Positions 8,074-15,165 of a DNA stretch of 34,684 nt are shown in pieces; within the stretch, counting starts at the first letter, position 1, and each line of letters starts with the position of its first letter. Location: IMG/VR virus record IMGVR_UViG_3300048838_000203, positions 1 through 34,684 of that record. One strand, 5' to 3'. The position numbers and the translations under genes were made by a program. Below the pieces are notes generated by a model, which had not been told where the DNA came from, ran no database searches, and saw nothing but the letters and a program-made list of their open reading frames with translations. Source of the stretch: a virus.

Positions 8074-8487
8074 TTATCTCAGCTCAAACTCATACCCGAT
8101 GCTTACTGTTGATATATCTCCGTTCCAGTAGTCTGCGCTATTTGCACATGTTTGGTCTGCACCAGAAACTACACGGTGGGAGCAATGGTGTTTCGCATGA
8201 ATAAAAACTCCGTTATATCGGAAAAATTGACCAATGGAATAAACGTCATCAAAAGGTTGGCCGTTAATTGCTCCTCTTTGGTAATACGCCCATGTTCTCG
8301 TTCCACAATAAGTTTCGGAAATTATATTCAGGAAGCGTATCCGATACCCTATATTAAAGTCAGTAAAATAGATATTATCGGAAAATGCAAATCCAGCCTC
8401 TACGCGCACAAAAGTGCCGGAATAAGAAACACTACCGGGAAGAAAAAAGGAAAGTACCAAAATAAAATATATTATACACGCCTTCAT
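8074..8487 (-). CDS. Reverse-strand cargo gene (moron): secreted, outer-membrane-like protein
   Basis: This is the only convincing reverse-strand gene. The 137-residue product starts with a signal peptide (KACIIYFILVLSFFLPGSVS, small residues before a likely cut near residue 24). The mature part has alternating strands such as GTFVRVEAGFAFSD and FTDFNIGYRIRF, and ends GDISTVSIGYEFELR, like the last strand of an outer membrane barrel. Four cysteines and a histidine-rich FIHAKHHCSHR lie in the middle. A consensus promoter lies just upstream (8497-8525), so it can be expressed apart from the late operon. Lysogenic conversion or superinfection exclusion are plausible roles; a PagL-like lipid A enzyme is only a thought. 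Two stop codons in a row end it. Confidence 0.72.
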   Translation of the reverse strand: MKACIIYFILVLSFFLPGSVSYSGTFVRVEAGFAFSDNIYFTDFNIGYRIRFLNIISETYCGTRTWAYYQRGAINGQPFDDVYSIGQFFRYNGVFIHAKHHCSHRVVSGADQTCANSADYWNGDISTVSIGYEFELR

Positions 8488-8496
8488 TTTGTTGAA

Positions 8497-8525
8497 AATA
8501 TACTACATGGGGCTATTATCGTCAA
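8497..8525 (-). promoter_or_regulatory. Sigma-70-type promoter for the reverse-strand gene
   Basis: On the reverse strand TTGACG (8525-8520), a spacer of exactly 17 bases and TATATT (8502-8497) match the bacterial consensus at 5 of 6 and 5 of 6 positions. The predicted start of transcription is near 8490, only 2 to 5 bases before the ATG at 8487, and no ribosome binding site fits in between. The transcript may therefore be nearly leaderless. Confidence 0.85.
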
Positions 8526-8542
8526 CCTGATTGGTAAAATAA

Positions 8543-10393
8543 ATGAGTTTTGACACATATAAAAATTTACCAGTATCGAAAAAAATAGTACTTCTTGAAA
8601 TAGACTTACCGATCAAGGAGTCGCAGACATGTGATATATTGATAAACTACGAAGCCGGCATCTGGTATGCAAAACTTACCCCTGGTGTGGTATACGTGTA
8701 TGGGAGTGACGGTCAAATCGGTTATTATACGAATCAGAGCGAGGACGACAATAAAGATGTATCGTCAATAAAGGTTGATGGTATTGATTACGTAAAAATA
8801 ACATCAATCGCTGAACTCCGGCAGCAGCAGGAATCTTTTTACTACGATAAAGACACCACGGAATTATATTTTCACTTCGCAGATTGGAGACAGCCTCTGG
8901 ACTCCAATATTATCATTGGTATAGCTCTCGGTTTTTGCGACACCCTGGACAGCACAAACGGGGCGTATTTCGGCGGCAAGTATTACGAGCCACGGATACT
9001 CAGCGTTCCCGCTATCACGAAGAGTAAAGATCCTTTATTCTTTGGGATACTGCGCTTCCAGGGTGGAGCAGTAAAACTCCTGAATAATGATGGATACTTC
9101 GATAACTTCAGGAGCCTGAACGCATACCGGCAGACGGCGAGAATAAAGCTTGGTTTCGATGGGCTTGATTATGAGGATTACAGGACAGTCTTCACCGGAT
9201 ACGTCCAGAAATATACTCAGGATTTCACTACCTTCTCAATTACGCTTCAGGACTTGCGGAAGGGACTGAGCAGGGAGATACCGAACACCCTATTAACGCT
9301 TGACGATTACCCGTATTTAAGCGAGAACAATGTCAATGCAGTGAAGCCCCTTGCGTATGGGGTTATAAGAGGAGCACCCTGTATTTGTCTGAACGAGGAG
9401 GAGTCGGCGGCATCCTATGAATTTCTCCTGATGGACACCACGTATTACAGCATGTCCTCGGTGTCTGCGGTATATGTCGATGGCGGTGAAATAAGTTCTG
9501 CATACTACACGGTGAATCTTGTAGCTGGTACTATCTCAATAAATGCAGCACAGTGCTCTGACAATTTAGGAGACATAACGTGTGACTTCACGGGAATCAA
9601 TATCCAGAATGGCGTTTCAGTAATTGAGAGTCTGCTCCTGAAGTACAATGGGAAAGCCTTTATCTCCACGAATTACAATATCCGTGAGTGGGGACTTGCA
9701 AAGTCGGTATGCAGAAATGTAGCCGTGTATGAAGACGAGAGCAGGGAGCTGTCAAAGATAATTGAGGAAATATGTGATAGCTGTGATCTTGGGTTTATCG
9801 TACAGGACGATGGAAAGTACACGGCAAGAATTTACAATGAGAATAGAACTGCTGCAACTACTATATACACTGATGAGTATGTAGGTGATCCTGTTCTAAC
9901 CCTTGATGAAGATAAATTCCTTTCAAGCGTCCAGATTAAATACAATAAGAACCAGAACAGTGACACGTTCCTGAAGCATGTAAACACTGATTACGAGGAT
10001 GAGGTATTTGACCGGTATAAATCATATCAGCAAAAGACGTTTGAAACTATTCTCCCAACTCTATCTGATGCGATGGAAAAGTCAGAGTCTGTAATGGCAC
10101 TCTCTAAAAATATTACTGATGTGATTAAAAGAACAGTGAAAACGCAGCACGTTAATCTTGAAATCATGGACTTCGTTATAGCGGCTCCGAACACCAGGGA
10201 GGGAGCTGTAGAGAAGTGGGGCTATCATGAGATAGTAGGAATACAGAAAAACCTGTCAAAAGCAGAAGTGGAATTGTCAATGCGTTTCGTTAAAGTATAT
10301 ACACCGCCTGAATCACTTGATTATGAGCAGGGGTATGCGTGGTTTAACAGATTGTACGGGGATAAACTTTTCAGCACAACGAGGTATTACTGA
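8543..10393 (+). CDS. Central tail tip / hub protein
   Basis: The 616-residue protein lies downstream of the tape measure and tail tip genes. It has beta-rich modules in its first half (KIVLLEIDLPIKESQ and FYYDKDTTELYFHFADWR) and a C-terminal segment with LSSVQIKYNKNQNSD and NLEIMDFVIAAPNTREGA, the kind of architecture seen in siphophage hub or baseplate proteins that anchor fibres and close the tube. There is no recognisable peptidase motif. ATG at 8543 has only a weak upstream purine tract, and the -35 of the divergent promoter lies 18 bases upstream, so the cargo insertion may have disturbed the original leader. It overlaps the next start by one base. Confidence 0.65.
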   Translation: MSFDTYKNLPVSKKIVLLEIDLPIKESQTCDILINYEAGIWYAKLTPGVVYVYGSDGQIGYYTNQSEDDNKDVSSIKVDGIDYVKITSIAELRQQQESFYYDKDTTELYFHFADWRQPLDSNIIIGIALGFCDTLDSTNGAYFGGKYYEPRILSVPAITKSKDPLFFGILRFQGGAVKLLNNDGYFDNFRSLNAYRQTARIKLGFDGLDYEDYRTVFTGYVQKYTQDFTTFSITLQDLRKGLSREIPNTLLTLDDYPYLSENNVNAVKPLAYGVIRGAPCICLNEEESAASYEFLLMDTTYYSMSSVSAVYVDGGEISSAYYTVNLVAGTISINAAQCSDNLGDITCDFTGINIQNGVSVIESLLLKYNGKAFISTNYNIREWGLAKSVCRNVAVYEDESRELSKIIEEICDSCDLGFIVQDDGKYTARIYNENRTAATTIYTDEYVGDPVLTLDEDKFLSSVQIKYNKNQNSDTFLKHVNTDYEDEVFDRYKSYQQKTFETILPTLSDAMEKSESVMALSKNITDVIKRTVKTQHVNLEIMDFVIAAPNTREGAVEKWGYHEIVGIQKNLSKAEVELSMRFVKVYTPPESLDYEQGYAWFNRLYGDKLFSTTRYY

Positions 10394-11496
10394 TGGCACA
10401 CTGGACAACATTTGACATTGATGGAGAAGTAACGGGAAGCGGGCATGTGTCGAAGTCTCGCCTGTTTAACTATAACTCTCAGTTTCCATCACTGATATAT
10501 GATGAGTTGTATGAAGATGTTGGAACTGGCGGGTTTATTCTCGGAGACACGAAACGGGCTTTTCTTGCTACTGATTTTTACATAGAGACTGATGATTCCG
10601 GCGGTACGATACTGGAAGAGGGTACAGATTATCAGCTTATAGATGAAGACTTTAACTACACTGAAGAAGTCGGTGCAACTGTATATACCAGAGTACAAAT
10701 ACTGAATGCAGCATACCAGACAGGACCTCTGTATATATCGTATAAATGCTGTGGAAGTTACACCGATGTTGATGTTATTAATAATATAAACGATAACTTC
10801 AGTGAATACTTGGAGGAGAACTACAGCTGCCTTTTCTACCCATCATACCAAAACCTGACCGCCAAACCCAACACCAGCAACCCAACGTATCAAGTTGATA
10901 TTGCCTGGGATGAACTCAGAATTGAAAACCGGCGCACGACTTCACAAAGTTTTACCCTTGACATTACACAATCCGGCGCACTGGGTCTTGATACCGGCGC
11001 GGAAGCAGTGTCAACGTGGTATTATATCTGGGCAATCTGCAACGACGCGGGAACAACGGTGTCAGTCATTCTGTCAGCCAGCGCAACCAGTCCGACACTT
11101 CCCAGCGGGTACACGAAAAAACGGTTGATTAGTGCGGTGTTCAATTTGGCAACGGGGCATTTTAGAGGGTTTCAGCAAAAAGATGCAAACTACACAATCC
11201 AATCTGTAACTGTTATATCAGCGGGAACTGCTGGGTCATGCACAGCTGTATCATTAGCAGCAATAATACCAATCAATTCACGAGTGGTACACGGCGCACT
11301 CCATAACGATTCCGTAGGGTGGATTACGTACGTATATAATACAAGTAGTTCATACGGGCAAAAGATGTGTGGATCGGGAGGAGGCTCCACCTATGCTAAC
11401 ATATGTATTCCAATTATTGATGCACAAATAATATATTATAATATTTCCGGTGGACATGCATACATATATATTTCCGGTTGTGAATTAAACATCTAA
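10393..11496 (+). CDS. Tail fibre / receptor-binding protein candidate
   Basis: The 367-residue product is last of the large tail genes. The N-terminal part (to about residue 130) carries FILGDTKRAFLATDFYIE and YISYKCCGSYTDVDVI, which may attach to the hub. The middle has SQSFTLDITQSGALG, and the C-terminal third is low-charge and rich in G, S, T, Y and I (YGQKMCGSGGGSTYANICIP, ending HAYIYISGCELNI), as expected for a fibre tip that meets a receptor. A change in codon and base composition around 10850-11170, more GC-rich than the flanks, hints at domain exchange. Assignment rests on position and composition. Confidence 0.6.
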   Translation: MAHWTTFDIDGEVTGSGHVSKSRLFNYNSQFPSLIYDELYEDVGTGGFILGDTKRAFLATDFYIETDDSGGTILEEGTDYQLIDEDFNYTEEVGATVYTRVQILNAAYQTGPLYISYKCCGSYTDVDVINNINDNFSEYLEENYSCLFYPSYQNLTAKPNTSNPTYQVDIAWDELRIENRRTTSQSFTLDITQSGALGLDTGAEAVSTWYYIWAICNDAGTTVSVILSASATSPTLPSGYTKKRLISAVFNLATGHFRGFQQKDANYTIQSVTVISAGTAGSCTAVSLAAIIPINSRVVHGALHNDSVGWITYVYNTSSSYGQKMCGSGGGSTYANICIPIIDAQIIYYNISGGHAYIYISGCELNI

Positions 11497-11509
11497 AGGT
11501 AAATCAATT

Positions 11510-11719
11510 ATGAAACTTCCAAACTTGCTTATACAACAATCAACAGACCGATACAAAACGATCATCAGTTTTGGGTATTGTGAATTTGAACCCGCCGGAA
11601 ATCAGGAACAGGTACAATGTCCAACAGAACAATTGCCAGATCATATCACTCGGTGTTTCTGGGATAGTGAGACCGGCGAAATATGGGTTGATGAAACGAT
11701 AGAGGTGCCTGAACTGTGA
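11510..11719 (+). CDS. Small protein after the tail fibre gene
   Basis: This 69-residue acidic protein (KLPNLLIQQSTDRYKTIIS near the start, CFWDSETGEIWVDETIEVPE near the end) follows the putative fibre gene by 13 bases. Small proteins in this position sometimes help fibre folding, but I do not recognise the family. Its stop overlaps the GTG start of the next gene as GTGA. Confidence 0.6.
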   Translation: MKLPNLLIQQSTDRYKTIISFGYCEFEPAGNQEQVQCPTEQLPDHITRCFWDSETGEIWVDETIEVPEL

Positions 11720-12033
11720 ACATAGATCAAATCCCGGTATCGGTCTGGCTCTTTCTCGCCGGTAACCTGCTCACCGTGGTAGGCACCGGTATAAAGCTCT
11801 ACGTCGACCATATCAGGCTAAAGGACAGGGTTATTGCCATGGAAAAAAACTGCGTGAAGTGTAAAAAGGATAACGAGCACAACATCAGAGATAAAACCGA
11901 TGACCTGAAACACGACATTGACGAAATGAAAACCGAGTTCAAGGAACTCAGGAAGGATTTTCAGGATTTCAGGGTGTCAATGACAGACTCATTCCGGGAG
12001 CTGAAAACAATCATATCGGGGATGCACCCGTGA
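11716..12033 (+). CDS. Small membrane protein with coiled coil, possible holin or lysis accessory
   Basis: The 105-residue protein has one clear transmembrane segment near the N-terminus (VSVWLFLAGNLLTVVGTGI, residues about 8-26), then a CVKC pair near residue 48 and a charged coiled coil to the end (DDLKHDIDEMKTEFKELRKD). This form occurs in phage lysis and tail-adjacent membrane proteins, and it sits at the start of the lysis region. GTG at 11716 overlaps the previous stop. Holin function is inference from topology and context. Confidence 0.6.
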   Translation: MNIDQIPVSVWLFLAGNLLTVVGTGIKLYVDHIRLKDRVIAMEKNCVKCKKDNEHNIRDKTDDLKHDIDEMKTEFKELRKDFQDFRVSMTDSFRELKTIISGMHP

Positions 12034-12218
12034 CACTGAATGCCCGCGAAATATCGCTCCTCCTGAACATCCTCGACCGCGTGAACCTACACGCCGATCC
12101 GGACACGGGCGGGTACAGCGTGAATTTTGCCGGCAGTCTTACCGAGGAGGAGATGCACGCAATACATCATATAATCATAAAACTGGAGGTTGAAAATGAA
12201 ATATTACACGCCGGCTAA
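12030..12218 (+). CDS. Small protein of unknown function in the lysis region
   Basis: The 62-residue product (TLNAREISLLLNILDRVNLH at the start, EEEMHAIHHIIIKLEVENE near the end) is predicted helical with no membrane segment. GTG at 12030 overlaps the previous stop, and its end overlaps the M23 peptidase start at 12196. I do not recognise it. Confidence 0.6.
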   Translation: MTLNAREISLLLNILDRVNLHADPDTGGYSVNFAGSLTEEEMHAIHHIIIKLEVENEILHAG

Positions 12219-12717
12219 TTCAGCTCCGGATATACCAGATGGCAAAATATACCTTCTCCAGCCATGGCCGAAATACCTGTCCGGAAAACAGCATACCGGA
12301 ATCGATATTTATGGGCAGGCATACAAAGATCACTTCCCCCGGACAACCGAGCCGGGGAAAATAATAGAGATATTCACCGGAACACCGAAGCGGGTAGGTC
12401 GGGTTGTTGTTGAAGGTGAAGCCACAGGAAACAGGCTGTACTACAAGCACGTGAAAACCGCTCTCAAGCCGGGGGATGCCGTGAAAGCCGGTGACAGACT
12501 CGGTGTATACGATAACTCCGGACACGCGGCGGGGTGGTGGGACGGATCGCATAATCACTTTGAAGTGCATGATTACGATGACAAAAACATCGATCCGGTA
12601 CTGTATCTCATAGAGCTGATACCGGACATTGTAATCGTGATGTCGGACCGCGTGAAGGCGATATATTCAGAACGCGATTACTATAATATGATGAATGTGG
12701 AGGCAGCACCATGGTAA
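12196..12717 (+). CDS. M23-family metallopeptidase (endolysin)
   Basis: The 173-residue protein has the zinc-binding signature of M23 peptidases: H-x3-D in KQHTGIDIYG (residues about 32-41) and H-x-H in GSHNHFEVHD (around residues 115-124), with RVVVEGEATGNRLYYKHV as the strand between them and a KPGDAVKAGDRLGVY turn typical of the family. M23 enzymes cut peptide cross-links in peptidoglycan, so this is the likely lysis enzyme. There is no signal peptide, so a holin should release it. ATG at 12196 is chosen because GGAGG ends 6 bases upstream; TTG at 12190 is immediately after that site and unlikely. Confidence 0.85.
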   Translation: MKYYTPANSAPDIPDGKIYLLQPWPKYLSGKQHTGIDIYGQAYKDHFPRTTEPGKIIEIFTGTPKRVGRVVVEGEATGNRLYYKHVKTALKPGDAVKAGDRLGVYDNSGHAAGWWDGSHNHFEVHDYDDKNIDPVLYLIELIPDIVIVMSDRVKAIYSERDYYNMMNVEAAPW

Positions 12718-12902
12718 AAGCACCAGAACCGAAGGGCAAACTCGAAATTGTGAAGGATATCCTGAACAGCAAGAAAATGCTGAAAAATCTTATATGGGCG
12801 GCTCTCGCTCTCGGTCTCGTTGCCCTTATCCTCGCCCCGAAATCATGCCCTACGCCGTGGGGTGAGTACAAGCAGGGCCCTATCTGGTCAGGTAGCAAAT
12901 GA
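12711..12902 (+). CDS. Small single-span membrane protein, candidate holin
   Basis: The 63-residue protein has a charged N-terminus (VKAPEPKGKLEIVKDIL), then one hydrophobic span (NLIWAALALGLVALILAP, residues about 26-43) and a short tail with a single cysteine just after the span. It follows the endolysin gene, overlapping its end, and has GGAGGCAGC upstream of its ATG. Size, topology and position fit a single-span holin; no sequence signature proves it. Confidence 0.65.
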   Translation: MVKAPEPKGKLEIVKDILNSKKMLKNLIWAALALGLVALILAPKSCPTPWGEYKQGPIWSGSK

Positions 12903-13288
12903 ACCTCCTGTACAAAACAACGCTCTCGCTCCTGCTCATGGGTATCGCGTTCCTCGGCGGCTGGTTCGCCCACATGAAAACGCAGTCTCCGGAAATACGC
13001 ATTGATACACGGAAAGAGATCGTGTGGCGTGATAGGGTGGTGTACCGTGATTACCAGTCCATAACGAGAGAAGACTGTATTACTCAATTACAGTGCTACG
13101 ATACCGCAAAACCTACGCTTGATATTGCTCCCATGAGAGATAACGAGTTCCGGCTGTCGGCTGGACTCTGCGAGCGCATCTGGACACGGGACGTATCTTT
13201 ATCTGTCGGAGAATCCGGAAACTGGAAATACTACATAGGCGCTGGCGTTATTGTCGGGGCCGGACTATCATATATGCTATTACGCTAA
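12899..13288 (+). CDS. Membrane protein with two spans, last gene of the lysis block
   Basis: The 129-residue product has an N-terminal span (LSLLLMGIAFLGGWFAHM, residues about 9-26), a soluble middle part with a charged IVWRDRVVYRDY strand and three cysteines, and a C-terminal span (YYIGAGVIVGAGLSYMLL). It overlaps the previous gene by 4 bases and is followed by the operon terminator. A spanin-like or holin-accessory role is possible, but no lipobox or long periplasmic coiled coil is present, so I leave it open. Confidence 0.65.
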   Translation: MNLLYKTTLSLLLMGIAFLGGWFAHMKTQSPEIRIDTRKEIVWRDRVVYRDYQSITREDCITQLQCYDTAKPTLDIAPMRDNEFRLSAGLCERIWTRDVSLSVGESGNWKYYIGAGVIVGAGLSYMLLR

Positions 13289-13317
13289 TTCCTCCTTAAT
13301 GTTACTCCCCCTATTGT

Positions 13318-13343
13318 CCCCGGTTACAGCCGGGGTTTTTTTT
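13318..13343 (+). terminator. Intrinsic terminator of the late operon
   Basis: CCCCGG (13318-13323), a 6-base loop and CCGGGG (13330-13335) form a GC-only stem directly followed by eight T residues. It ends the rightward structural and lysis operon 30 bases after the last stop codon. Confidence 0.95.
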
Positions 13344-13422
13344 GACACTTCTCTGGGAAACTGCCGGAAAATAAAAAAGTGAATTTTTTTCCAAAAAAAC
13401 GCAAAAAAACATTTGTTTAGTA

Positions 13423-13451
13423 TTGACATCTTGATTGCTTTGATATATATT
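13423..13451 (+). promoter_or_regulatory. Early promoter P1
   Basis: TTGACA (13423-13428, perfect), a 17-base spacer and TATATT (13446-13451) form a strong sigma-70-type promoter. It follows the late terminator and faces the first early gene at 13493, which has a GAGGTGAAGGG ribosome binding site. The -10 lies inside a perfect palindrome, so the promoter is probably repressible. Confidence 0.92.
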
Positions 13452-13460
13452 GTATATATC
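13442..13460 (+). promoter_or_regulatory. Palindromic operator overlapping the -10 of P1
   Basis: GATATATA and TATATATC are exact inverted repeats around a TTG centre (19 bp). The site covers the -10 element and the bases just after it, so a bound dimer would block RNA polymerase. The RHH proteins encoded at 13713 and 14065 are the nearest candidate ligands; which one binds, if either, is inference. Confidence 0.75.
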
Positions 13461-13492
13461 AGTTGAGATTAAAAAACAAGAGGTGAAGGGAC

Positions 13493-13657
13493 ATGACAAT
13501 ATCACAGACAAGAAAACTTGAATCAATAAAGAAGATTCACAAAGAAAACATAATCAACGTAAGCCAAAACACAAAAGGTGACATGCTGGTTGATGTAAAA
13601 ATAGACGGCATAATTATAACCAAACGTGTCGGAAAACGAGGACACGTATACAGATAA
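13493..13657 (+). CDS. Small early protein of unknown function
   Basis: This 54-residue basic protein (SQTRKLESIKKIHKENIINV, then DMLVDVKIDGIIITKRVGKR) is the first gene after P1 and has a good ribosome binding site (AGAGGTGAAGGG). The N-terminal helix and following strands could form a small nucleic-acid-binding fold, but no family is recognised. An inverted repeat ACGTGTC/GACACGT lies inside its 3' end (13624-13647) and may be part of the mRNA fold. Confidence 0.6.
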   Translation: MTISQTRKLESIKKIHKENIINVSQNTKGDMLVDVKIDGIIITKRVGKRGHVYR

Positions 13658-13670
13658 GCCCTTCACTCCC

Positions 13671-13684
13671 CGGCTTGCGAGCCG
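13671..13684 (+). other. Short hairpin between two early genes
   Basis: CGGCT, a TGCG loop and AGCCG form a 5-bp hairpin 13 bases after the stop of the first early gene. It is not followed by a T run, so it is more likely an mRNA processing or stability element than a terminator. Confidence 0.4.
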
Positions 13685-13712
13685 TGGATAATTTAAAAAC
13701 AGGAGAATCGAA

Positions 13713-13871
13713 ATGGCGAACACAGAGACCGGATCAATGATAATCCGCAAAGTGCCGGATGATGTGCGTAGAGCGTTTAAGTCTCGCTGTGCTGCAGAGG
13801 GAGTAAGCCAGCAGGATAAAGTAATTGAGTTGATGAGACAATATGTGTGTAGTGAGATCAGCGATAAATAA
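13713..13871 (+). CDS. Ribbon-helix-helix (Arc/MetJ-type) DNA-binding protein 1
   Basis: The 52-residue product has the RHH layout: a short strand (SMIIRKVPDDVRRAF), helix 1 (RRAFKSRCAAEG) and helix 2 (SQQDKVIELMRQYV). RHH proteins bind palindromic or direct repeat operators as dimers through the strand. It has AGGAGAA upstream of ATG. It lies just downstream of P1 and its AT palindrome, which suggests autoregulation. With three other RHH genes in the genome and no CI-type repressor, RHH proteins seem to be the main regulators here. Confidence 0.85.
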   Translation: MANTETGSMIIRKVPDDVRRAFKSRCAAEGVSQQDKVIELMRQYVCSEISDK

Positions 13872-13882
13872 ATGGGGATATT

Positions 13883-13954
13883 GTGGACACAATAAAAATT
13901 GAAAACGATGGATCATTTTCCCTTGCTGCAATGTCTAAGATCAAATCTAAATAA
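13883..13954 (+). CDS. Possible 23-residue peptide
   Basis: A GTG-started ORF (MDTIKIENDGSFSLAAMSKI and three more residues) follows RHH 1 by 11 bases, with GGGG 6 to 9 bases upstream. It ends before promoter P2. It is too short to judge by composition and may be chance. Confidence 0.25.
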   Translation: MDTIKIENDGSFSLAAMSKIKSK

Positions 13955-13992
13955 ATATTAACAGAAATATGAAAAAAAAATCGTATTTATGG

Positions 13993-14021
13993 TTGACAAA
14001 TAAGTAAGTAAATACTATATT
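13993..14021 (+). promoter_or_regulatory. Early promoter P2 (upstream of RHH 2)
   Basis: TTGACA (13993-13998), a 17-base spacer and TATATT (14016-14021) repeat the layout of P1. It drives the RHH gene at 14065 and probably the recombination and SSB genes after it. Confidence 0.92.
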
Positions 14022-14045
14022 CAATTATATCAAGTAATTAAGTAA
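14002..14045 (+). repeat. Four AAGTAA operator-like repeats at P2
   Basis: AAGTAA occurs at 14002, 14006, 14032 and 14040. The first pair lies between the -35 and -10, and the second pair lies just after the expected transcription start. Paired direct repeats are the usual binding pattern of RHH dimers, and the RHH gene follows 20 bases later, so autorepression is likely. Confidence 0.65.
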
Positions 14046-14064
14046 TAATATCTTAAGAGGAGAA

Positions 14065-14223
14065 ATGGAAAAGAAAATATTACAAATTTGGATCCCACGC
14101 GAACTTCACAAAGAGTTCCATGCGGCATGTATCCTCAATGGCGAGTCGATGAACTCTGCGGTAGTACGATGGGTGCGCGGGTATATCGAAAAAAGAAACG
14201 GAAACAGCAAAAAAAGCGCGTAG
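14065..14223 (+). CDS. Ribbon-helix-helix DNA-binding protein 2
   Basis: The 52-residue protein starts EKKILQIWIPRELHKEFH, a strand plus start of helix 1 with the RHH pattern, followed by CILNGESMNSAVVRWVRGYI as helix 2 and a lysine-rich tail. It has AAGAGGAG upstream of ATG. It sits directly behind P2 and the AAGTAA repeats, the classical position for an autoregulated Arc-like protein. Sequence divergence from RHH 1 suggests a different operator. Confidence 0.82.
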   Translation: MEKKILQIWIPRELHKEFHAACILNGESMNSAVVRWVRGYIEKRNGNSKKSA

Positions 14224-14272
14224 AGGCGTTGTTTTATGTCCCATAGGTAAATGTATACCGTGGCTCATAAAA

Positions 14273-14306
14273 GCCCGTACAGGGCAAAATAAGGCCGTCT
14301 CAGGCC
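14273..14306 (+). other. Two tandem short hairpins
   Basis: GCCC-GTACA-GGGC (14273-14285) and GGCC-GTCTCA-GGCC (14293-14306) lie in the 100-base gap between RHH 2 and the next gene; ATTTTA follows. They could be a weak attenuator or protein-binding RNA; no long T run is present. Confidence 0.4.
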
Positions 14307-14323
14307 ATTTTAGGGGGTGTGAC

Positions 14324-14512
14324 ATGATAATAGCAACAAACGACAGTATGACACAGGGCCGTTTCGTTGGCGCGATGGGCTCTAATTTTGGCGGCGACAA
14401 CCGCAGCGTGTATTTTTTGGAGCTTCCGGACATTGAGGCAGACGCGCTTATACGCAAGGGCATTGCGAGAAAGCTAAACAGCCGTGAATCAATTATATTA
14501 CGGGGGGCGTGA
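14324..14512 (+). CDS. Small early protein of unknown function
   Basis: The 62-residue protein (IATNDSMTQGRFVGAMGSNF, then SVYFLELPDIEADALIRKGI) has GGGGGTGTGAC before its ATG and overlaps the ERF gene start by one base (TGATG). No family is recognised. Confidence 0.6.
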   Translation: MIIATNDSMTQGRFVGAMGSNFGGDNRSVYFLELPDIEADALIRKGIARKLNSRESIILRGA

Positions 14513-15165
14513 TGGACAACAGCGAATCAAAAAAAATCTATCCTGCAATGATTGCAGTATTGAGAGATACGGGAGCAATCACCAAGGATAAAAAAAACCA
14601 GCAGCAGGGATATAGCTTCCGCGGAATAGATGATGTGTATAATACGCTTCACCCGCTGTTCGCAAAACACGGCATTTTCGTGTCAACTGAAGTGTCGAAC
14701 GTGTCCAGGGAGGAGCGGTCAGCGAAGTCAGGGGGCGTTCTCCTGTACACAACCCTTGATCTCAAAGTATCGTTTTACGCAGATGACGGAAGTAGCGTAT
14801 CTACTATTACACGCGGGGAAGCGATGGACTCCGCAGACAAGTCTACAAATAAGGCCATGAGTGCGGCGCTGAAATACGCGATCATGCAAACGTTCCTCGT
14901 ACCAACAGAAGAGCTGCAGGACGCAGACGCAACAACGCCTGATCCGGCGCCGAAACCAGAGCAGCCAAAAAGCCAGCCTCAAAAACAAGACATTCCGGCA
15001 GGCGACATGAAGTTTTTTGTCAATGCTCTCAACACGGCAAAGGACATGGCTGAGCTGATGTCGCTGTGGCAGCAGCACCTGAAGTTTGCCTGGTCTCCTG
15101 CTCAGGAAGAGGAAATCAAGGCGAAATTTGGCATACGCAAAAACGAGATGAAGGGGGCGGCATAA
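14512..15165 (+). CDS. erf: ERF-family single-strand annealing protein
   Basis: The 217-residue product carries the ERF signature: KIYPAMIAVLRDTGAI and GYSFRGIDDVYNTLHPLFAK in the first 60 residues, EVSNVSREERSAKSGGVLLY in the middle, and STNKAMSAALKYAIMQTFLV followed by an acidic EELQDAD. ERF proteins anneal complementary DNA strands in phage recombination and often circularise or concatemerise the genome. A proline/glutamine linker (PKPEQPKSQPQKQ) joins a C-terminal helical domain of about 50 residues. ATG at 14512 has GGGGGG upstream; GTG at 14509 is adjacent. SSB lies downstream in the same early operon. Confidence 0.88.
   Translation: MDNSESKKIYPAMIAVLRDTGAITKDKKNQQQGYSFRGIDDVYNTLHPLFAKHGIFVSTEVSNVSREERSAKSGGVLLYTTLDLKVSFYADDGSSVSTITRGEAMDSADKSTNKAMSAALKYAIMQTFLVPTEELQDADATTPDPAPKPEQPKSQPQKQDIPAGDMKFFVNALNTAKDMAELMSLWQQHLKFAWSPAQEEEIKAKFGIRKNEMKGAA

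Noticed and set aside
8152-8553. Forward frame of 133 codons opposite the moron
   Set aside because: The reverse frame has signal peptide, barrel pattern and a promoter; the forward frame has none of these.
10393-11496. Diversity-generating retroelement target in the fibre gene
   Set aside because: No reverse transcriptase gene and no second similar template repeat were seen in the circle.
13342-13347. TTGACA after the late terminator
   Set aside because: No -10 element at 16-18 bases; the real promoter lies at 13423.
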